Of a stretch of 53,013 bases of DNA, positions 9,180-18,777 are shown piece after piece. The position numbers and the translations under genes are program-made. Position 1 is the first letter of the stretch, and the number at the start of each line of letters is the position of its first letter. Origin of the DNA: Pseudomonadota bacterium (lineage in GTDB: Bacteria > Pseudomonadota > Gammaproteobacteria > Pseudomonadales > Pseudohongiellaceae); NCBI GenBank assembly GCA_027592275.1, contig JAQCKF010000022.1, positions 1 through 53,013 of the forward strand, written 5' to 3'. The notes under the pieces were generated by a model. It was given only the letters and a program-made list of their open reading frames with translations. It had not been told where the DNA came from and searched no databases.

Positions 9180-10967
9180 ATGATCATTAGCTCTAAACCG
9201 ACAACGCTGAGTTTGCTAAGCAGAATACTCGAACTTGAGTTCGGCGAGTCTCGATTGCAGCACTATGGTCTTTTTGAAGACTCGAATTACGTGAGCCAAA
9301 ACACCGCTGCTGAGCTTCTTGATAGCCAGCAGAGGTTCACACATAGCCTTGACGAATTAGTCGGAAAGAACGATGCGGATGCAGTTGTTCTCATAGTTGG
9401 CGATACCCTCCTACAACTCGCCAAATCAATGGCTGAAGCCGGCAAACCCGTCTACTGGATTGGAGCGAAGAGCCTGCTGAATCCCGAGATCGATGCTCTA
9501 GTAAGTTTTCAGTATGCGGGTGAAGATTTTGTGGCATTGACTAATCCTGCTGCCGCTGATGTATTGATTCATGGGGGCTCGATACGTTATCTAGACCAGA
9601 TGGCGCTGCTTAGTAAGAGCCGAGATTTACTTGGTGCTTCTGGCCAGCTCATTATTTTCAGCGAATTTCTTGCTGATGATTCTTATATAGAGTATTCAGC
9701 ACTTCCTAATCTCACCTCCTTTAAACAGCTTTGCAAGCGACTCGGTTTCAAGGAGTTAGAGAGTAGAGATCTGTCGGCGAGCGCGGCGCATACCCTGAAA
9801 TTGCTGCGTCCATTGCTAGAAACACATGGTGCAGCGCTCGCCCGCGAAGCGGCAGAGGATTCTAATGTGCTGGAAGATCTGCATGCAGAGTTTTCAACTA
9901 TGCAAGACGAATTCTCAACAGGTAGACGCGGATTTCATCTCTTCGTGCTACGCAGGGAATCTAATGCTGCCTATGAATGGGCAGGTGCGGAATTTGGTGA
10001 CATTCAATCTTTTAACCCGCTTGAGGTTGCTGACCTGTTTGAGAAAAGTTTCAGCGTCGACTTCGACGAAGAGCTATGGAATTGGAAATATGTGCAGGGT
10101 GACGGTAAGTGTGTGGTCGCTCGCCTGGACAAGCAGAGCGATATCGTGGCGCACTATGGTGGGGCTCCGCGAAAGATTGCCTATTTTGGTGAGCCATCTA
10201 TGGCTATTCAGCCATGCGATGTGATGGTGCATCCAAGTATCCGCAAGCAATATGGTAAGGGCAGTCTTTTCTTCGAGGTGGCAGCTACATTTCTGGAACG
10301 AGAGATTGGAAACACGGTAAATCATTTGCTGGGATTTGGCTTTCCGAATCAGAAGACAATGAATATTTCAAAACGTCTAGGATTGTACGAGAAAACCGAT
10401 GACTTTATCGAGATTGTCTATCCTGTCTCGCAGGCGATCGAGGAGCAGGAGCGACATCAAGCTGTTATCGCGGACTACGATCCTCTTGATGCAGCGTCTC
10501 GCGGGGAGCTTAATAGCCTCTGGGCCCTTATGAAGGACGATTATAGAGATGGCATTATCGGAGTTCGAGACGCCGATTATATTCAACATCGCTACCTGAA
10601 CCACCCTTTCTCGAAATCAAAGCAATATCGCTGCTTAATTATACGTGCAGAAAGCTCGAATAAGGCGCTCGCGTTCGCGGTAGTGAAGGAACACGATGGC
10701 AGTAAGTTGTTGATGGACTTGGTATGCCCGGTAGCAGAGATGAAGTCGGCAATATCTATTTTAAAGCAAGAGCTTAGCCGAGGAGAGGGCGGTGCCGTAT
10801 TGCGCCTGTGGGTTACAAGTTCGGGCAAGGATAAGGTCTTCACCGCCGGCGCAATTGTGAATGAATTAGGTATTGAGATACCCTGTAATAGTTGGAATCC
10901 CGGACCTGAAGCAGAGGTGCTCTATGGCGCCTGGTGGCTGACAGCTGGGGATATGGATTTTATTTAG
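9180..10967 (+). CDS. methyltransferase-like domain fused to GNAT-type acyltransferase domain
   Basis: A 595-residue protein with two apparent parts. Residues about 1-260 contain a stretch resembling the last strands of a class I SAM methyltransferase (ADVLIHGGSI near 125, GQLIIFSEFL near 157, then a GFKELESRDLS strand near 190). I do not see a clear glycine-rich SAM loop, so catalysis is doubtful. Residues about 280-480 resemble an Eis-like GNAT acyltransferase, with MVHPSIRKQYGKGSLFF as the likely acyl-CoA loop and LLGFGFPNQ after it. The C-terminal 110 residues may be a second GNAT-like half. There is no signal peptide, so it is cytosolic. A ribosome site is not obvious before the ATG. The acyl-CoA synthetase gene follows 116 bases downstream on the same strand. 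Substrate unknown. Confidence 0.6.
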   Translation: MIISSKPTTLSLLSRILELEFGESRLQHYGLFEDSNYVSQNTAAELLDSQQRFTHSLDELVGKNDADAVVLIVGDTLLQLAKSMAEAGKPVYWIGAKSLLNPEIDALVSFQYAGEDFVALTNPAAADVLIHGGSIRYLDQMALLSKSRDLLGASGQLIIFSEFLADDSYIEYSALPNLTSFKQLCKRLGFKELESRDLSASAAHTLKLLRPLLETHGAALAREAAEDSNVLEDLHAEFSTMQDEFSTGRRGFHLFVLRRESNAAYEWAGAEFGDIQSFNPLEVADLFEKSFSVDFDEELWNWKYVQGDGKCVVARLDKQSDIVAHYGGAPRKIAYFGEPSMAIQPCDVMVHPSIRKQYGKGSLFFEVAATFLEREIGNTVNHLLGFGFPNQKTMNISKRLGLYEKTDDFIEIVYPVSQAIEEQERHQAVIADYDPLDAASRGELNSLWALMKDDYRDGIIGVRDADYIQHRYLNHPFSKSKQYRCLIIRAESSNKALAFAVVKEHDGSKLLMDLVCPVAEMKSAISILKQELSRGEGGAVLRLWVTSSGKDKVFTAGAIVNELGIEIPCNSWNPGPEAEVLYGAWWLTAGDMDFI

Positions 10968-11083
10968 TCAGGCTTGCCCTGCGTCTGAATAAGCTCTGCG
11001 GCTTAGTAACATAGTCTGACTCATGTATTTGAAACCAAATTCAGAAAAATAGAGTTGAATAGCTAATAGGAACAATAGAAAAC

Positions 11084-12730
11084 ATGAATAGCAAAAATAT
11101 TTATGAGATCGATCTCGATCAGAATCAGGCCAATTTCGCACACTTAACACCACTCAGTTTTATCGAACGATGTTCTAGTGTTTATCCGCGGAAGATTTCG
11201 CTGATTCATGGCGACAAAGAATATACCTGGGCGCAGACCTACAAACGTTGTTGTTTGCTTGCTTCGGCACTTCTGAAAATGGGCATAGGTAAGGGCGATA
11301 CAGTCGCGTTCATGGGAGCGAACACTCCTGAAACATTCGAGGGTCACTTCGGTGTTCCGATGACTGGGGCGGTGCTCAATGCCTTAAATGTAAGGCTAGA
11401 TGTCAAGGCTATTGCATTTATTTTAGAGCACGCAGAAGCCAAAGTTCTGTTTACTGACAGAGAGTACAGCGACACGATAAAGGCGGTGTTGGAGTTAGTG
11501 CCGCAGGAGCTAACAGTCATCGATATAGATGATCCATCTTTCTGTGGAGGAGAATTGTTAGGCTCTGAAGATTATGAGGCTTTCATAGCGAAGGGCGATG
11601 ACGACTACAGCTGTTTTCAAATTGAAGACGAGTGGCAGGCCATCTCATTGAATTATACTTCGGGTACCACGGGCGATCCTAAGGGAGTTGTCTTCCACCA
11701 CCGTGGCGCCTACCTCAATGCAATATCGAACAATCTGTGTTGGGACATGACAGCGCACCCGATCTATCTGTGGACACTACCGATGTTTCACTGCAACGGT
11801 TGGTGTTTCCCCTGGGGCTTAGCGGCCGCTGTGGGAACGAGCGTCTGCCTTCGCCACGTGCGCGATGAGGCTATATTCGATTCCATGAAGAAACACAATG
11901 TTTCGCATTTTTGTGGCGCTCCCGTCGTGCTGAACACGATTGTCAACGCGGATGATAGCCTTAAAGTGGGTGTCAAGAAGGGAATAAAGGTGATGACAGC
12001 CGGTGCTGCTCCACCTGCTGCAGTGATTGCAGGTATGGAGAATATGGGATTCGAAGTTACCCATGTATATGGATTGACTGAGACATATGGTCCCTGTGTT
12101 GTCTGTGCTCCGCAGGAGGGCTGGGCCGAGCTTTCGATTGATGATAGAGCCGAACTGTTGGCCAGACAGGGGGTGAGAGCGCCACTGCAAGATGAGCTTA
12201 TGGTCGCCGATCCAGAGACTCTCAAACCGGTTCCTAAGGACGGTAAAACCATGGGTGAAATATTCATGCGCGGGAATCTCGTCATGAAGGGTTATCTTAA
12301 AAACCCGAAGACTACGCAAGCTTCATTTAAGGGGGGGTGGTTCCACTCCGGTGACCTTGCCGTCTGGGATGAGGAGGGCTATGCACAGATCAAAGATCGT
12401 TCCAAAGATATTATTATCTCCGGCGGGGAGAATATATCTTCGCTGGAAATTGAATCAGTGCTATTCAAACACCCAAAGATTTTGGAAGCAGCAGTCGTGG
12501 CAAGTAGCGACGAGAAGTGGGGCGAAGTGCCTTGCGCGTTTGTATCACTCAAATCAGGTCAGGAGTTACCAGTTCAAGAGCTGATTGCGTACTGCCGGGA
12601 GGAATTGGCGGGCTTTAAAATTCCTAAGAAAGTTGTGTTCGGACCAATCGCTAAGACATCTACTGGTAAGGTGCAGAAATTCTTATTACGTGAGAAAGCT
12701 GAACAAGTTGGCTATGCGCTGAAGAAATAA
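11084..12730 (+). CDS. acyl-CoA synthetase (AMP-forming, AlkK/DmdB-like)
   Basis: Adenylate-forming enzyme that activates a carboxylic acid to its CoA thioester with ATP, in the cytosol. The P-loop-like motif YTSGTTGDPKG is at 191-201, VYGLTETYGP is near 325, the GEIFMRGNLVMKGYLK and WFHSGDLAVWDEEGY motifs follow, and the catalytic lysine is about 529 in KTSTGK. Length of 548 is normal. Sequence features resemble medium-chain fatty-acid ligases (AlkK) and the methylmercaptopropionate-CoA ligases (DmdB) common in marine bacteria; the substrate cannot be told apart by eye. The start has AGGAA about 11 bases upstream. A strong bidirectional terminator follows 15 bases after the stop. Confidence 0.88.
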   Translation: MNSKNIYEIDLDQNQANFAHLTPLSFIERCSSVYPRKISLIHGDKEYTWAQTYKRCCLLASALLKMGIGKGDTVAFMGANTPETFEGHFGVPMTGAVLNALNVRLDVKAIAFILEHAEAKVLFTDREYSDTIKAVLELVPQELTVIDIDDPSFCGGELLGSEDYEAFIAKGDDDYSCFQIEDEWQAISLNYTSGTTGDPKGVVFHHRGAYLNAISNNLCWDMTAHPIYLWTLPMFHCNGWCFPWGLAAAVGTSVCLRHVRDEAIFDSMKKHNVSHFCGAPVVLNTIVNADDSLKVGVKKGIKVMTAGAAPPAAVIAGMENMGFEVTHVYGLTETYGPCVVCAPQEGWAELSIDDRAELLARQGVRAPLQDELMVADPETLKPVPKDGKTMGEIFMRGNLVMKGYLKNPKTTQASFKGGWFHSGDLAVWDEEGYAQIKDRSKDIIISGGENISSLEIESVLFKHPKILEAAVVASSDEKWGEVPCAFVSLKSGQELPVQELIAYCREELAGFKIPKKVVFGPIAKTSTGKVQKFLLREKAEQVGYALKK

Positions 12731-12745
12731 GTTCTAAAACTCTCC

Positions 12746-12777
12746 AAAAAAAACGGGTCGTATGACCCGTTTTTTTT
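12746..12777. terminator. bidirectional intrinsic terminator
   Basis: CGGGTC (12754-12759) pairs with GACCCG (12764-12769) around a GTAT loop, flanked by eight A on the left and eight T on the right, so the stem extends to 14 pairs and works in both directions. It separates the acyl-CoA synthetase gene from the convergent VNGG-repeat gene. Confidence 0.92.
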
Positions 12778-12802
12778 GTGACTAGCTATTCTTACTGATG
12801 CG

Positions 12803-13474
12803 TTAAAAATGTTCGATAATTTCACCAGCTACTGCACCATCGGCTATATCGAGAGTGACTTCACGATACAGGTGAATATCGCCCATGACTGACGAGTCAG
12901 CATCGATAAATATTTTCGATGGTTTCTTACCGAAGCCAAAGAATTTTCCGAACCAAGAGCCTCGACCCTCTACGATAATATCTCCTTCAACTACACTGCC
13001 ATCGGTGAGAAGAATGTCGCCGTTGCTGGTCTGCACATTCTCACCTACACGAGTGTCGCGTAATCGGATTTTACCGTTTACCGTACTCACTCGCCTATCG
13101 ACGACTGTGCCCGGGTTAGTCTGAATGCCACCATTCACTGTAGATAGTGAGCCATGCACGGAAATGTTCCGACTGAGACGAATGCCCCCGTTGACTGTTT
13201 CTGCGCGTTCAATCTCGACGCCATCATCTAGATCAATGCCGCCATTTACTGTTTCGACCCTTTTTGCACTGGCGCCGCTGCTTAGATCGATGCCGCCATT
13301 TACCGAAGAAATGTCGCCGACACGTTCCTCCGCGGAGACCCGAATTCCGCCATTTACTTTTGAGATATCTCGCGCTTCAGCAGCGCTGGCGGATGAGGAG
13401 TAAAGATAGCTTCCTAATAGCATCGCTAACATTGTCGCTGCACTTAATTTCATTGTATGACTCACATCCTTCAT
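12803..13474 (-). CDS. exported VNGG-repeat beta-solenoid protein
   Basis: A 223-residue protein with a signal peptide (hydrophobic stretch about 9-25, likely cleaved near SASAA-EA around residue 32), so periplasmic or surface-located. From about residue 38 it is built of seven consecutive units of 18-19 residues, each centred on VNGGI or a close variant (SKVNGGI, SSVNGGI, ETVNGGI twice, STVNGGI, STVNGKI, QTSNGDI), followed by a less regular C-terminal part with WFGKFFGFGKK. Alternating short strands and turns of this kind form right-handed beta-helices, as in DUF4097-type and bactofilin-like proteins. No catalytic motif is visible. An ECF-like promoter may lie about 255 bases upstream. Function unknown; an envelope structural role is inference. 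Confidence 0.8.
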   Translation of the reverse strand: MKDVSHTMKLSAATMLAMLLGSYLYSSSASAAEARDISKVNGGIRVSAEERVGDISSVNGGIDLSSGASAKRVETVNGGIDLDDGVEIERAETVNGGIRLSRNISVHGSLSTVNGGIQTNPGTVVDRRVSTVNGKIRLRDTRVGENVQTSNGDILLTDGSVVEGDIIVEGRGSWFGKFFGFGKKPSKIFIDADSSVMGDIHLYREVTLDIADGAVAGEIIEHF

Positions 13475-13953
13475 GATTTGCTCCCCTAGATTCTTTTTAC
13501 TTATTTCGGTTGGCTCTGGCCTTACTTAATAATAAAGCAATAACCTTGCCAATTTTTAATATTTATAAAAAACAATAAGATACGTGTTTTTCGATGTTCT
13601 GCTTGCCCTGCTAAGTGGTGATTTTCACCAAGTGTTTTGGCGTAAAAACTGTATTCGCCGTTTCTTTACAGGGTTAAGTCTATGCGCTAATGTGCGAAAG
13701 CCTACTAGCGCCAATGTCTGTATAGTGCTTAGACGAGCCAAACTATGATTAGGTTACTAATTCTTTCTCCATTTACTAATTTTCCTCTATAGTCTGCACC
13801 CGGCGGGGCCAGCGGCGAGGAAGTCCAGTAGAGATTCCTCAGGAGTACGCTAGGGCTGGAGTATGTTAACAATGAATTTCGACTCCTAGGTGAAGCGCAA
13901 AATAATTAATCAAACTTTGAATTTAGTACTATGAACTACAGAAGGTATTTACT
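13475..13953. other. divergent intergenic region
   Basis: About 480 bases without a convincing gene, between the VNGG-repeat gene (leftward) and the metallo-hydrolase gene (rightward). Besides the possible ECF-type promoter at 13731-13758 there is a GC-rich patch at 13800-13860 with no strong hairpin. I see no RNA gene. Confidence 0.45.
13731..13758 (-). promoter_or_regulatory. possible ECF sigma promoter upstream of VNGG-repeat gene
   Basis: Read on the minus strand: AGTAAC, a 17-base spacer, then CGTCTAAG. This resembles the two TGTAAC-N16-CGTCT sites found at 21841 and 23254 but has one changed base and one extra spacer base. The -10 and its flank (CGTCTAAG) equal those of the 21841 site. 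Weak but located upstream of an exported protein gene. Confidence 0.3.
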
Positions 13954-15012
13954 ATGACCATAAGAAAAATAACTACAGCTCTCTCAATTTTCTCATTCCT
14001 CTTACTGTTTCCTGCGCTGGTCCTCGCTCAGGGTAGAGTGGTTGAATCTGACAGCCATCGCTTCGAGGAGGTCGCCGAAGGAGTCTGGTTGGTCAACGGC
14101 ACAGGCTCTGTTTTCACAATGAGCAATGTCATGGTCTTGGTCGGAGAATTCGATACCTTAGTCGTGGATTCTCATGTGACACCTGCTGCGGCTCGTGCGC
14201 TGCTCGATTCGATACCGGTTATCACGGATAAGCCAGTTCGATATCTTGTTAACAGTCATTACCACTTCGATCATGCTCATGGAGCTCAGGCTTTTCCAGA
14301 AGGAATCGAGATCATCGGTCATGAGTTTACTCGTAAGAAATTAACCGGCGAGCTAGGTAACGTATTAGAGGAGAGTACTTTTAAGAGTTTCTCCGACCCG
14401 GTTCCGTCAGCGGTAGCGGATCTTGAGCGTCAGGCGGCCGCGGAAACCGACCTTGCGCGTAAGGCAAGGTTAGAAGAGAGTCATCGGGTACAGCGCGATT
14501 ACATGAACGCGATTGGCGAAGTGCAACCTACGCCACCGAATATTACCCTAGAGACAAAGATGACCTTGTTTCAAGTCGTTGCCGATGGCAGTCGCGAGAT
14601 TCAACTCCATCATTTAGGCCGAGCTCATACGGGTGGCGATGTGGTTATCTATCTTCCGCAGGATAAGATCGTGTTTACGGGCGATATGATGTTGCCCGGG
14701 CTAGCCTATATGGGAGATGGGCATGTCGATGAGTGGCCAGCCACACTTGATGGTCTGCTCTCACTCGACTTCGATACATGGCTTCCAGGTCATGGTCCGG
14801 TGATGCGTAGCAAGGAGACAATAGGACACTTTCAAGTTTATCTGCGCGATTTGTGGAGTAAGACCTCGCAGATGCATAGCGATGGTGTGAGCTTCGAACA
14901 TGCTGCGCAGCAGATCGATATGACTAACCACAGCCAAAACTTTGCGCAGATTCGCGCAGCAGGCGTAGACCCAAGGGCGATTCGCCGGATTTACCAACTC
15001 CTCGATCAGTAG
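13954..15012 (+). CDS. secreted MBL-fold metallo-hydrolase
   Basis: Zinc hydrolase of the metallo-beta-lactamase superfamily, exported by a signal peptide (hydrophobic about 9-24, cleavage likely after VLA at residue 25). The metal motif HxHxDH is complete: His102, His104, Asp106 and His107 in SHYHFDHAHG. Further ligands are expected in GRAHTGGD (about 229), FTGDMM (about 247) and LPGHGPV (about 280). The middle region (150-190) is helical and charged. Length of 352 with a single domain is in the range of periplasmic MBL proteins related to subclass B3 or to PQQ-linked metallohydrolases. AAGG lies nine bases before the ATG. Substrate unknown; true beta-lactamase activity is not implied. Confidence 0.88.
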   Translation: MTIRKITTALSIFSFLLLFPALVLAQGRVVESDSHRFEEVAEGVWLVNGTGSVFTMSNVMVLVGEFDTLVVDSHVTPAAARALLDSIPVITDKPVRYLVNSHYHFDHAHGAQAFPEGIEIIGHEFTRKKLTGELGNVLEESTFKSFSDPVPSAVADLERQAAAETDLARKARLEESHRVQRDYMNAIGEVQPTPPNITLETKMTLFQVVADGSREIQLHHLGRAHTGGDVVIYLPQDKIVFTGDMMLPGLAYMGDGHVDEWPATLDGLLSLDFDTWLPGHGPVMRSKETIGHFQVYLRDLWSKTSQMHSDGVSFEHAAQQIDMTNHSQNFAQIRAAGVDPRAIRRIYQLLDQ

Positions 15013-15030
15013 CTCTTAAGCTTGTATTCA

Positions 15031-15070
15031 GACACAAAAAAGGGGTTCGTTTGAACCTCTTTTTTGTGTC
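15031..15070. terminator. bidirectional intrinsic terminator
   Basis: An 18-base stem with one G-T pair: GACACAAAAAAGGGGTTC (15031-15048) against 15053-15070, with a GTTT loop. A and T runs within the arms let it act for both the MBL gene (rightward) and the convergent serine hydrolase gene (leftward). Confidence 0.9.
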
Positions 15071-15089
15071 TGGTGTAATCGGTTACCGA

Positions 15090-16388
15090 TCAGTCTATCG
15101 TTCTATAGGGAGCGACGGAATAGGGCTTATTGCTGTAACTGTCGATGATGGCTTGCATCGTAGTAACCCCTACATCCTGGCGAACGGTTAGATGTCTGTA
15201 AGTCGTAATTTGAGTCATCATAATGCCGATCATGTTCTCCACCGGATCAACCCAAAAAATCGTGCCCCATGCGCCACCCCAGCTAAATGTACCCGGAGTA
15301 AGCGGGTCGCGTGCGGTGCCAGCATTATTAACGAGACCAAATCCAAGCCCAAAGGTATATCCCGGTCCGCGAATGTACACATCATTCTCACCACTATGAT
15401 TGCTGATCATGAGGTTTACTGTCTTGGGGCTAAGCAGTCTAACTCCATCAAGCTCGCCGCCATTCAACAACATCTGGCTAAAGCGCCAATAGTCGGAAAC
15501 CGTGGAGGAGAGTCCTGCTACGCCGCCGAAATAAGTTGTCTCACGATACTCGGCCTCCCGGAAGAGTTCGATCGTCTGATTAGGGCCACTCGGGCTATAG
15601 ACTGCAGCGACACGATCGACCTTGTCCTTAGGGACTATATAGGAGGTGTCGTGCATCTTTAGCGGGTCGAGTATTTTTTCTTGTAGATAGTCGACTAGGC
15701 TCTGTCCTGATATGCGCTCTACTAATAGCGCCACATAATCTGTTGAGCTGCCATATTGCCAATCGTCTCCTGGGTGAAAGCTCAAAGGCAATGGTGCACG
15801 ATTGATAAGCGTTTCTTCCAGAGTCGCCTTGCGTGGTAACAAGGCCAATTCTTCTTCAGTCAACACCTCGGGGCTAGGGTCGACCCCGGCCGTGTGCGAA
15901 AGCACATGACGAAATGTAATGGGTCGATGCGCAGACATGCGATAGTTAATGCCATCCTCTTCGATGACAACTTGCTTGCCTTTTAGCTCGGGGATCCAAT
16001 CGGTGATGGGGTCAGTTAACAGGAAGTTACCTTCCTCGTAGAGCATCATCAAAGCGGTGGACACTATCGGTTTAGTCATCGACATGATGACGAAGATGGA
16101 ATCATCCGTCATCGGCTCGTTGCTTTCTTTGTTTCTCCAGCCTTGCGACTCGACGTGTATTACCTTGCCGTTGCGCGATACCAAAGAGACGGTCCCTGCA
16201 AGCATATTGCTATCGATATAGCGTTGCATAGTGTTGGTCAGACGCTCTAGCCGTTCGGACGATACGCCGACGTCTTCTGGCGCAGCAGTTGGGAAATCAT
16301 TTCCCTGTGCAATACCGTTGGCGATCAGCATGGGCAGTGCCAAAAGTATTGCGCAGACCTGTTTAATAGACTGTTGGTGATGCTTCAT
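15090..16388 (-). CDS. exported serine hydrolase of the beta-lactamase/esterase (class C-like) family
   Basis: Serine hydrolase with a signal peptide (about 10-27, cleavage near GIAQG). The nucleophile motif SxxK is SMTK (Ser103, Lys106), the second motif appears as YGS in DWQYGSSTDYVA near residue 211, and a C-terminal GGAWGTIFWVDP stretch replaces the KTG box, as in EstB-like esterases and other beta-lactamase-related proteins. The 432-residue length fits this family. Such enzymes act as esterases, D-aminopeptidases or lactonases more often than as true beta-lactamases, so the substrate is open. Monocistronic, with a shared terminator after the stop. Confidence 0.87.
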   Translation of the reverse strand: MKHHQQSIKQVCAILLALPMLIANGIAQGNDFPTAAPEDVGVSSERLERLTNTMQRYIDSNMLAGTVSLVSRNGKVIHVESQGWRNKESNEPMTDDSIFVIMSMTKPIVSTALMMLYEEGNFLLTDPITDWIPELKGKQVVIEEDGINYRMSAHRPITFRHVLSHTAGVDPSPEVLTEEELALLPRKATLEETLINRAPLPLSFHPGDDWQYGSSTDYVALLVERISGQSLVDYLQEKILDPLKMHDTSYIVPKDKVDRVAAVYSPSGPNQTIELFREAEYRETTYFGGVAGLSSTVSDYWRFSQMLLNGGELDGVRLLSPKTVNLMISNHSGENDVYIRGPGYTFGLGFGLVNNAGTARDPLTPGTFSWGGAWGTIFWVDPVENMIGIMMTQITTYRHLTVRQDVGVTTMQAIIDSYSNKPYSVAPYRTID

Positions 16389-16562
16389 GGCTTGCTCCGA
16401 ATTATTATTTTAGGTAGGTAGAGAGTGTGCTTGGATAAATCAGTCTGAGCCAGTATAAATGACGCTAGCCGGATTTGACCAGTAATCGCTTTTGCTTCAT
16501 TCTCGGCCAACTTTTATCAAGTAGGGGCTCCCCTTGAAATGGCCCCACCCAAGGGACAGGTA

Positions 16563-16991
16563 ATGACAAACGAAACAGAAGTGGATCGACCGATATTCTT
16601 GAAGCCCGGTCACAATGCAGGCGATCTAGTGGAATCAAGCAAGTGGAAGATTCTACGTGAAGAGCGAGGCTTAGTGGAGGTGGATGCTCATCTACCTGAT
16701 CATCTGTTGAATCCGCGGGATCAACTATTTGGGGGATTTACTGGGACTTATGTCGATATGATTTCACTATTCACGGTGCGCACACTATTTAAGTCCCAGG
16801 AGGATTTTAAGTGGTCGGCAACCGTTAATATGCGCATAGATTATTTCGCGCCAGTTCTAGGGCCGAGATTCTTACTGAAGGGGGAATTAATCAAAGATGG
16901 CCGTACTACTTGTTTGGTAGCCACGCACTTCAGCGATATAGAAGGGAATAAACTAGTCTATGCCATTACGACGCTGCGCAAGAGTGTTTAG
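16563..16991 (+). CDS. PaaI-type hotdog thioesterase
   Basis: Small acyl-CoA thioesterase with a single hotdog fold. The region around RDQLFGGFTGTYVDMISLFTV (about residues 50-75 from the upstream start) is the long central helix with the Gly-Gly preceding it, and ATVNMRIDYFAPV is the typical following strand. An ATG at 16539 would add eight residues (MAPPKGQV). I prefer 16563 because GGGACAGG lies just upstream and homologous N termini are short, but the choice is not firm. It would hydrolyse aryl- or acyl-CoA in the cytosol. It is alone, followed by a strong terminator shared with amtB. Confidence 0.82.
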   Translation: MTNETEVDRPIFLKPGHNAGDLVESSKWKILREERGLVEVDAHLPDHLLNPRDQLFGGFTGTYVDMISLFTVRTLFKSQEDFKWSATVNMRIDYFAPVLGPRFLLKGELIKDGRTTCLVATHFSDIEGNKLVYAITTLRKSV

Positions 16992-17027
16992 CGGCGAGCG
17001 GTAATAGTAATAGGAGATTGGACCAAT

Positions 17028-17063
17028 AAAAAGGCTGGTGGGAGCATTCCCACCAGCCTTTTT
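17028..17063. terminator. bidirectional intrinsic terminator
   Basis: A perfect 16-base stem, AAAAAGGCTGGTGGGA paired with TCCCACCAGCCTTTTT, around a GCAT loop. It lies between the convergent thioesterase and amtB genes and ends in T runs on both strands. Confidence 0.95.
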
Positions 17064-17091
17064 CGTCTTGTGCTGCGCCATCACTGCTTAA

Positions 17092-18399
17092 CTACAAAGA
17101 ATAGCCTCTCTCATCATGATCTGTAATGTCCAGACCCATCTGTTCTTCTTCCTCAGTGACGCGAATGCCAGATGTTATGGCACCCACTACCTTCAGAATT
17201 ATGAACGTGATTATGGCTGTATAGGCGGCCACCGAGAGAATTCCGATGATCTGTACCATGACCTGCGAGCCCATGGTCACGCCATCTGCGAGTCCGTTTC
17301 CGCTGAAGATTCCCAGGTTACTCGATACCAATATGCCGGCTAGGAAAGTACCGACGATACCGCCGACACCGTGAACAGGAAATACATCGAGCGAGTCGTC
17401 GATTTTTATTTTCTGTTTTAAGTAGATAGTAGCGAAATAGCAAACAATACCGCCGCTAAGCCCAATAAGGAGTGCGCCAGCTGGTCCAACGGAGCCGGAG
17501 GCAGGCGTGATCGTCGCGAGGCCCGCTACCATGCCAGTGATTGCTCCTAGGCCGCTGGGCTTGCCAAATTTTATCCATTCTATGGCCATCCAGGTTAGCG
17601 CGCCGGTCGCTGCAGATATGTGTGTGACGAACATGGCCATGCCGGCACTGCCGTCAGCGGCAAGTGCGCTACCGGCGTTAAATCCAAACCAGCCAACCCA
17701 GAGCATGCCTGCGCCAGTGAAACTCATGGTCAGGTTGTGCGGCATGATTGGGGCCGTTAGGAAACCTTCGCGCTGCCCAATGACGAGAGCAAATACCAAT
17801 GCGCCAACACCCGCTGTTACATGCACCACCGTTCCGCCGGCGAAGTCAATCAGACCCATCTGGCCTAGCCAGCCGCCACCCCAGACCCAATTTGCGACAG
17901 GGAAATAAACTATCAGCGTCCACAGGGCCGAGAATAGCAACATAGCAGAGAATTTAATTCTCTCCGCGAACGCACCCACGATTAGAGCCGGGGTAATGAT
18001 TGCGAAAGTCATCTGAAAGGAGGCAAAGACAGTTTCCGGAATGTCGCCAGCCAGAGAATCGACCACGACGCCATTGAACATCATTTTGCTCAGCCCGCCC
18101 CAATAGGCGGATTCAGAAGGACCGAAAGCTATGCTGTATCCAACGACTAACCACAGGATGGAAACTACAACAGCAATGGCGAAGCACTGCATTAGCACCG
18201 ACAGAACGTTTCGAGTTCTGACAAGCCCTCCATAAAAGAGTGCGAGCCCGGGCAGGGTCATAAAAAGGACGAGGGCAGTCGAAGTTAATATCCATGCAGT
18301 ATTAGCGCCGCTTAGTACGTCTTGTGCCGATACCATACTAGGTAAAAGGAGCAGAAGTGCTGCGGCTAAATGCTTTTTTCTAAGAATTTTAGTAATCAT
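17092..18399 (-). CDS. amtB: ammonium transporter AmtB
   Basis: Inner-membrane ammonium channel of the Amt/Rh family, 435 residues with a signal-like first segment ending near VSAQD (residue 26) and eleven predicted membrane helices. The twin pore histidines lie in GGTVVHVTAGVGAL and FPVHGVGGIVGT. The cytoplasmic C-terminal tail (GIRVTEEEEQMGLDITDHDERGYSL region) carries the conserved motif that contacts GlnK. It is encoded 14 bases downstream of glnK on the same strand, the usual proteobacterial operon. Under nitrogen sufficiency, unmodified GlnK blocks the channel. Confidence 0.96.
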   Translation of the reverse strand: MITKILRKKHLAAALLLLLPSMVSAQDVLSGANTAWILTSTALVLFMTLPGLALFYGGLVRTRNVLSVLMQCFAIAVVVSILWLVVGYSIAFGPSESAYWGGLSKMMFNGVVVDSLAGDIPETVFASFQMTFAIITPALIVGAFAERIKFSAMLLFSALWTLIVYFPVANWVWGGGWLGQMGLIDFAGGTVVHVTAGVGALVFALVIGQREGFLTAPIMPHNLTMSFTGAGMLWVGWFGFNAGSALAADGSAGMAMFVTHISAATGALTWMAIEWIKFGKPSGLGAITGMVAGLATITPASGSVGPAGALLIGLSGGIVCYFATIYLKQKIKIDDSLDVFPVHGVGGIVGTFLAGILVSSNLGIFSGNGLADGVTMGSQVMVQIIGILSVAAYTAIITFIILKVVGAITSGIRVTEEEEQMGLDITDHDERGYSL

Positions 18400-18413
18400 T
18401 TATATCGGGTTCC

Positions 18414-18767
<354 letters not shown>

Positions 18768-18777
18768 TCATTATGAG

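Noticed and set aside
12885..13403. Plus-strand ORFs with repeated MPPFT
   Set aside because: Antisense shadow of the VNGG repeats.
15130..15160. ECF-like site TGTAAC with a CATCGT 16 bases later
   Set aside because: It lies inside the serine hydrolase gene and the -10 differs from CGTCT.
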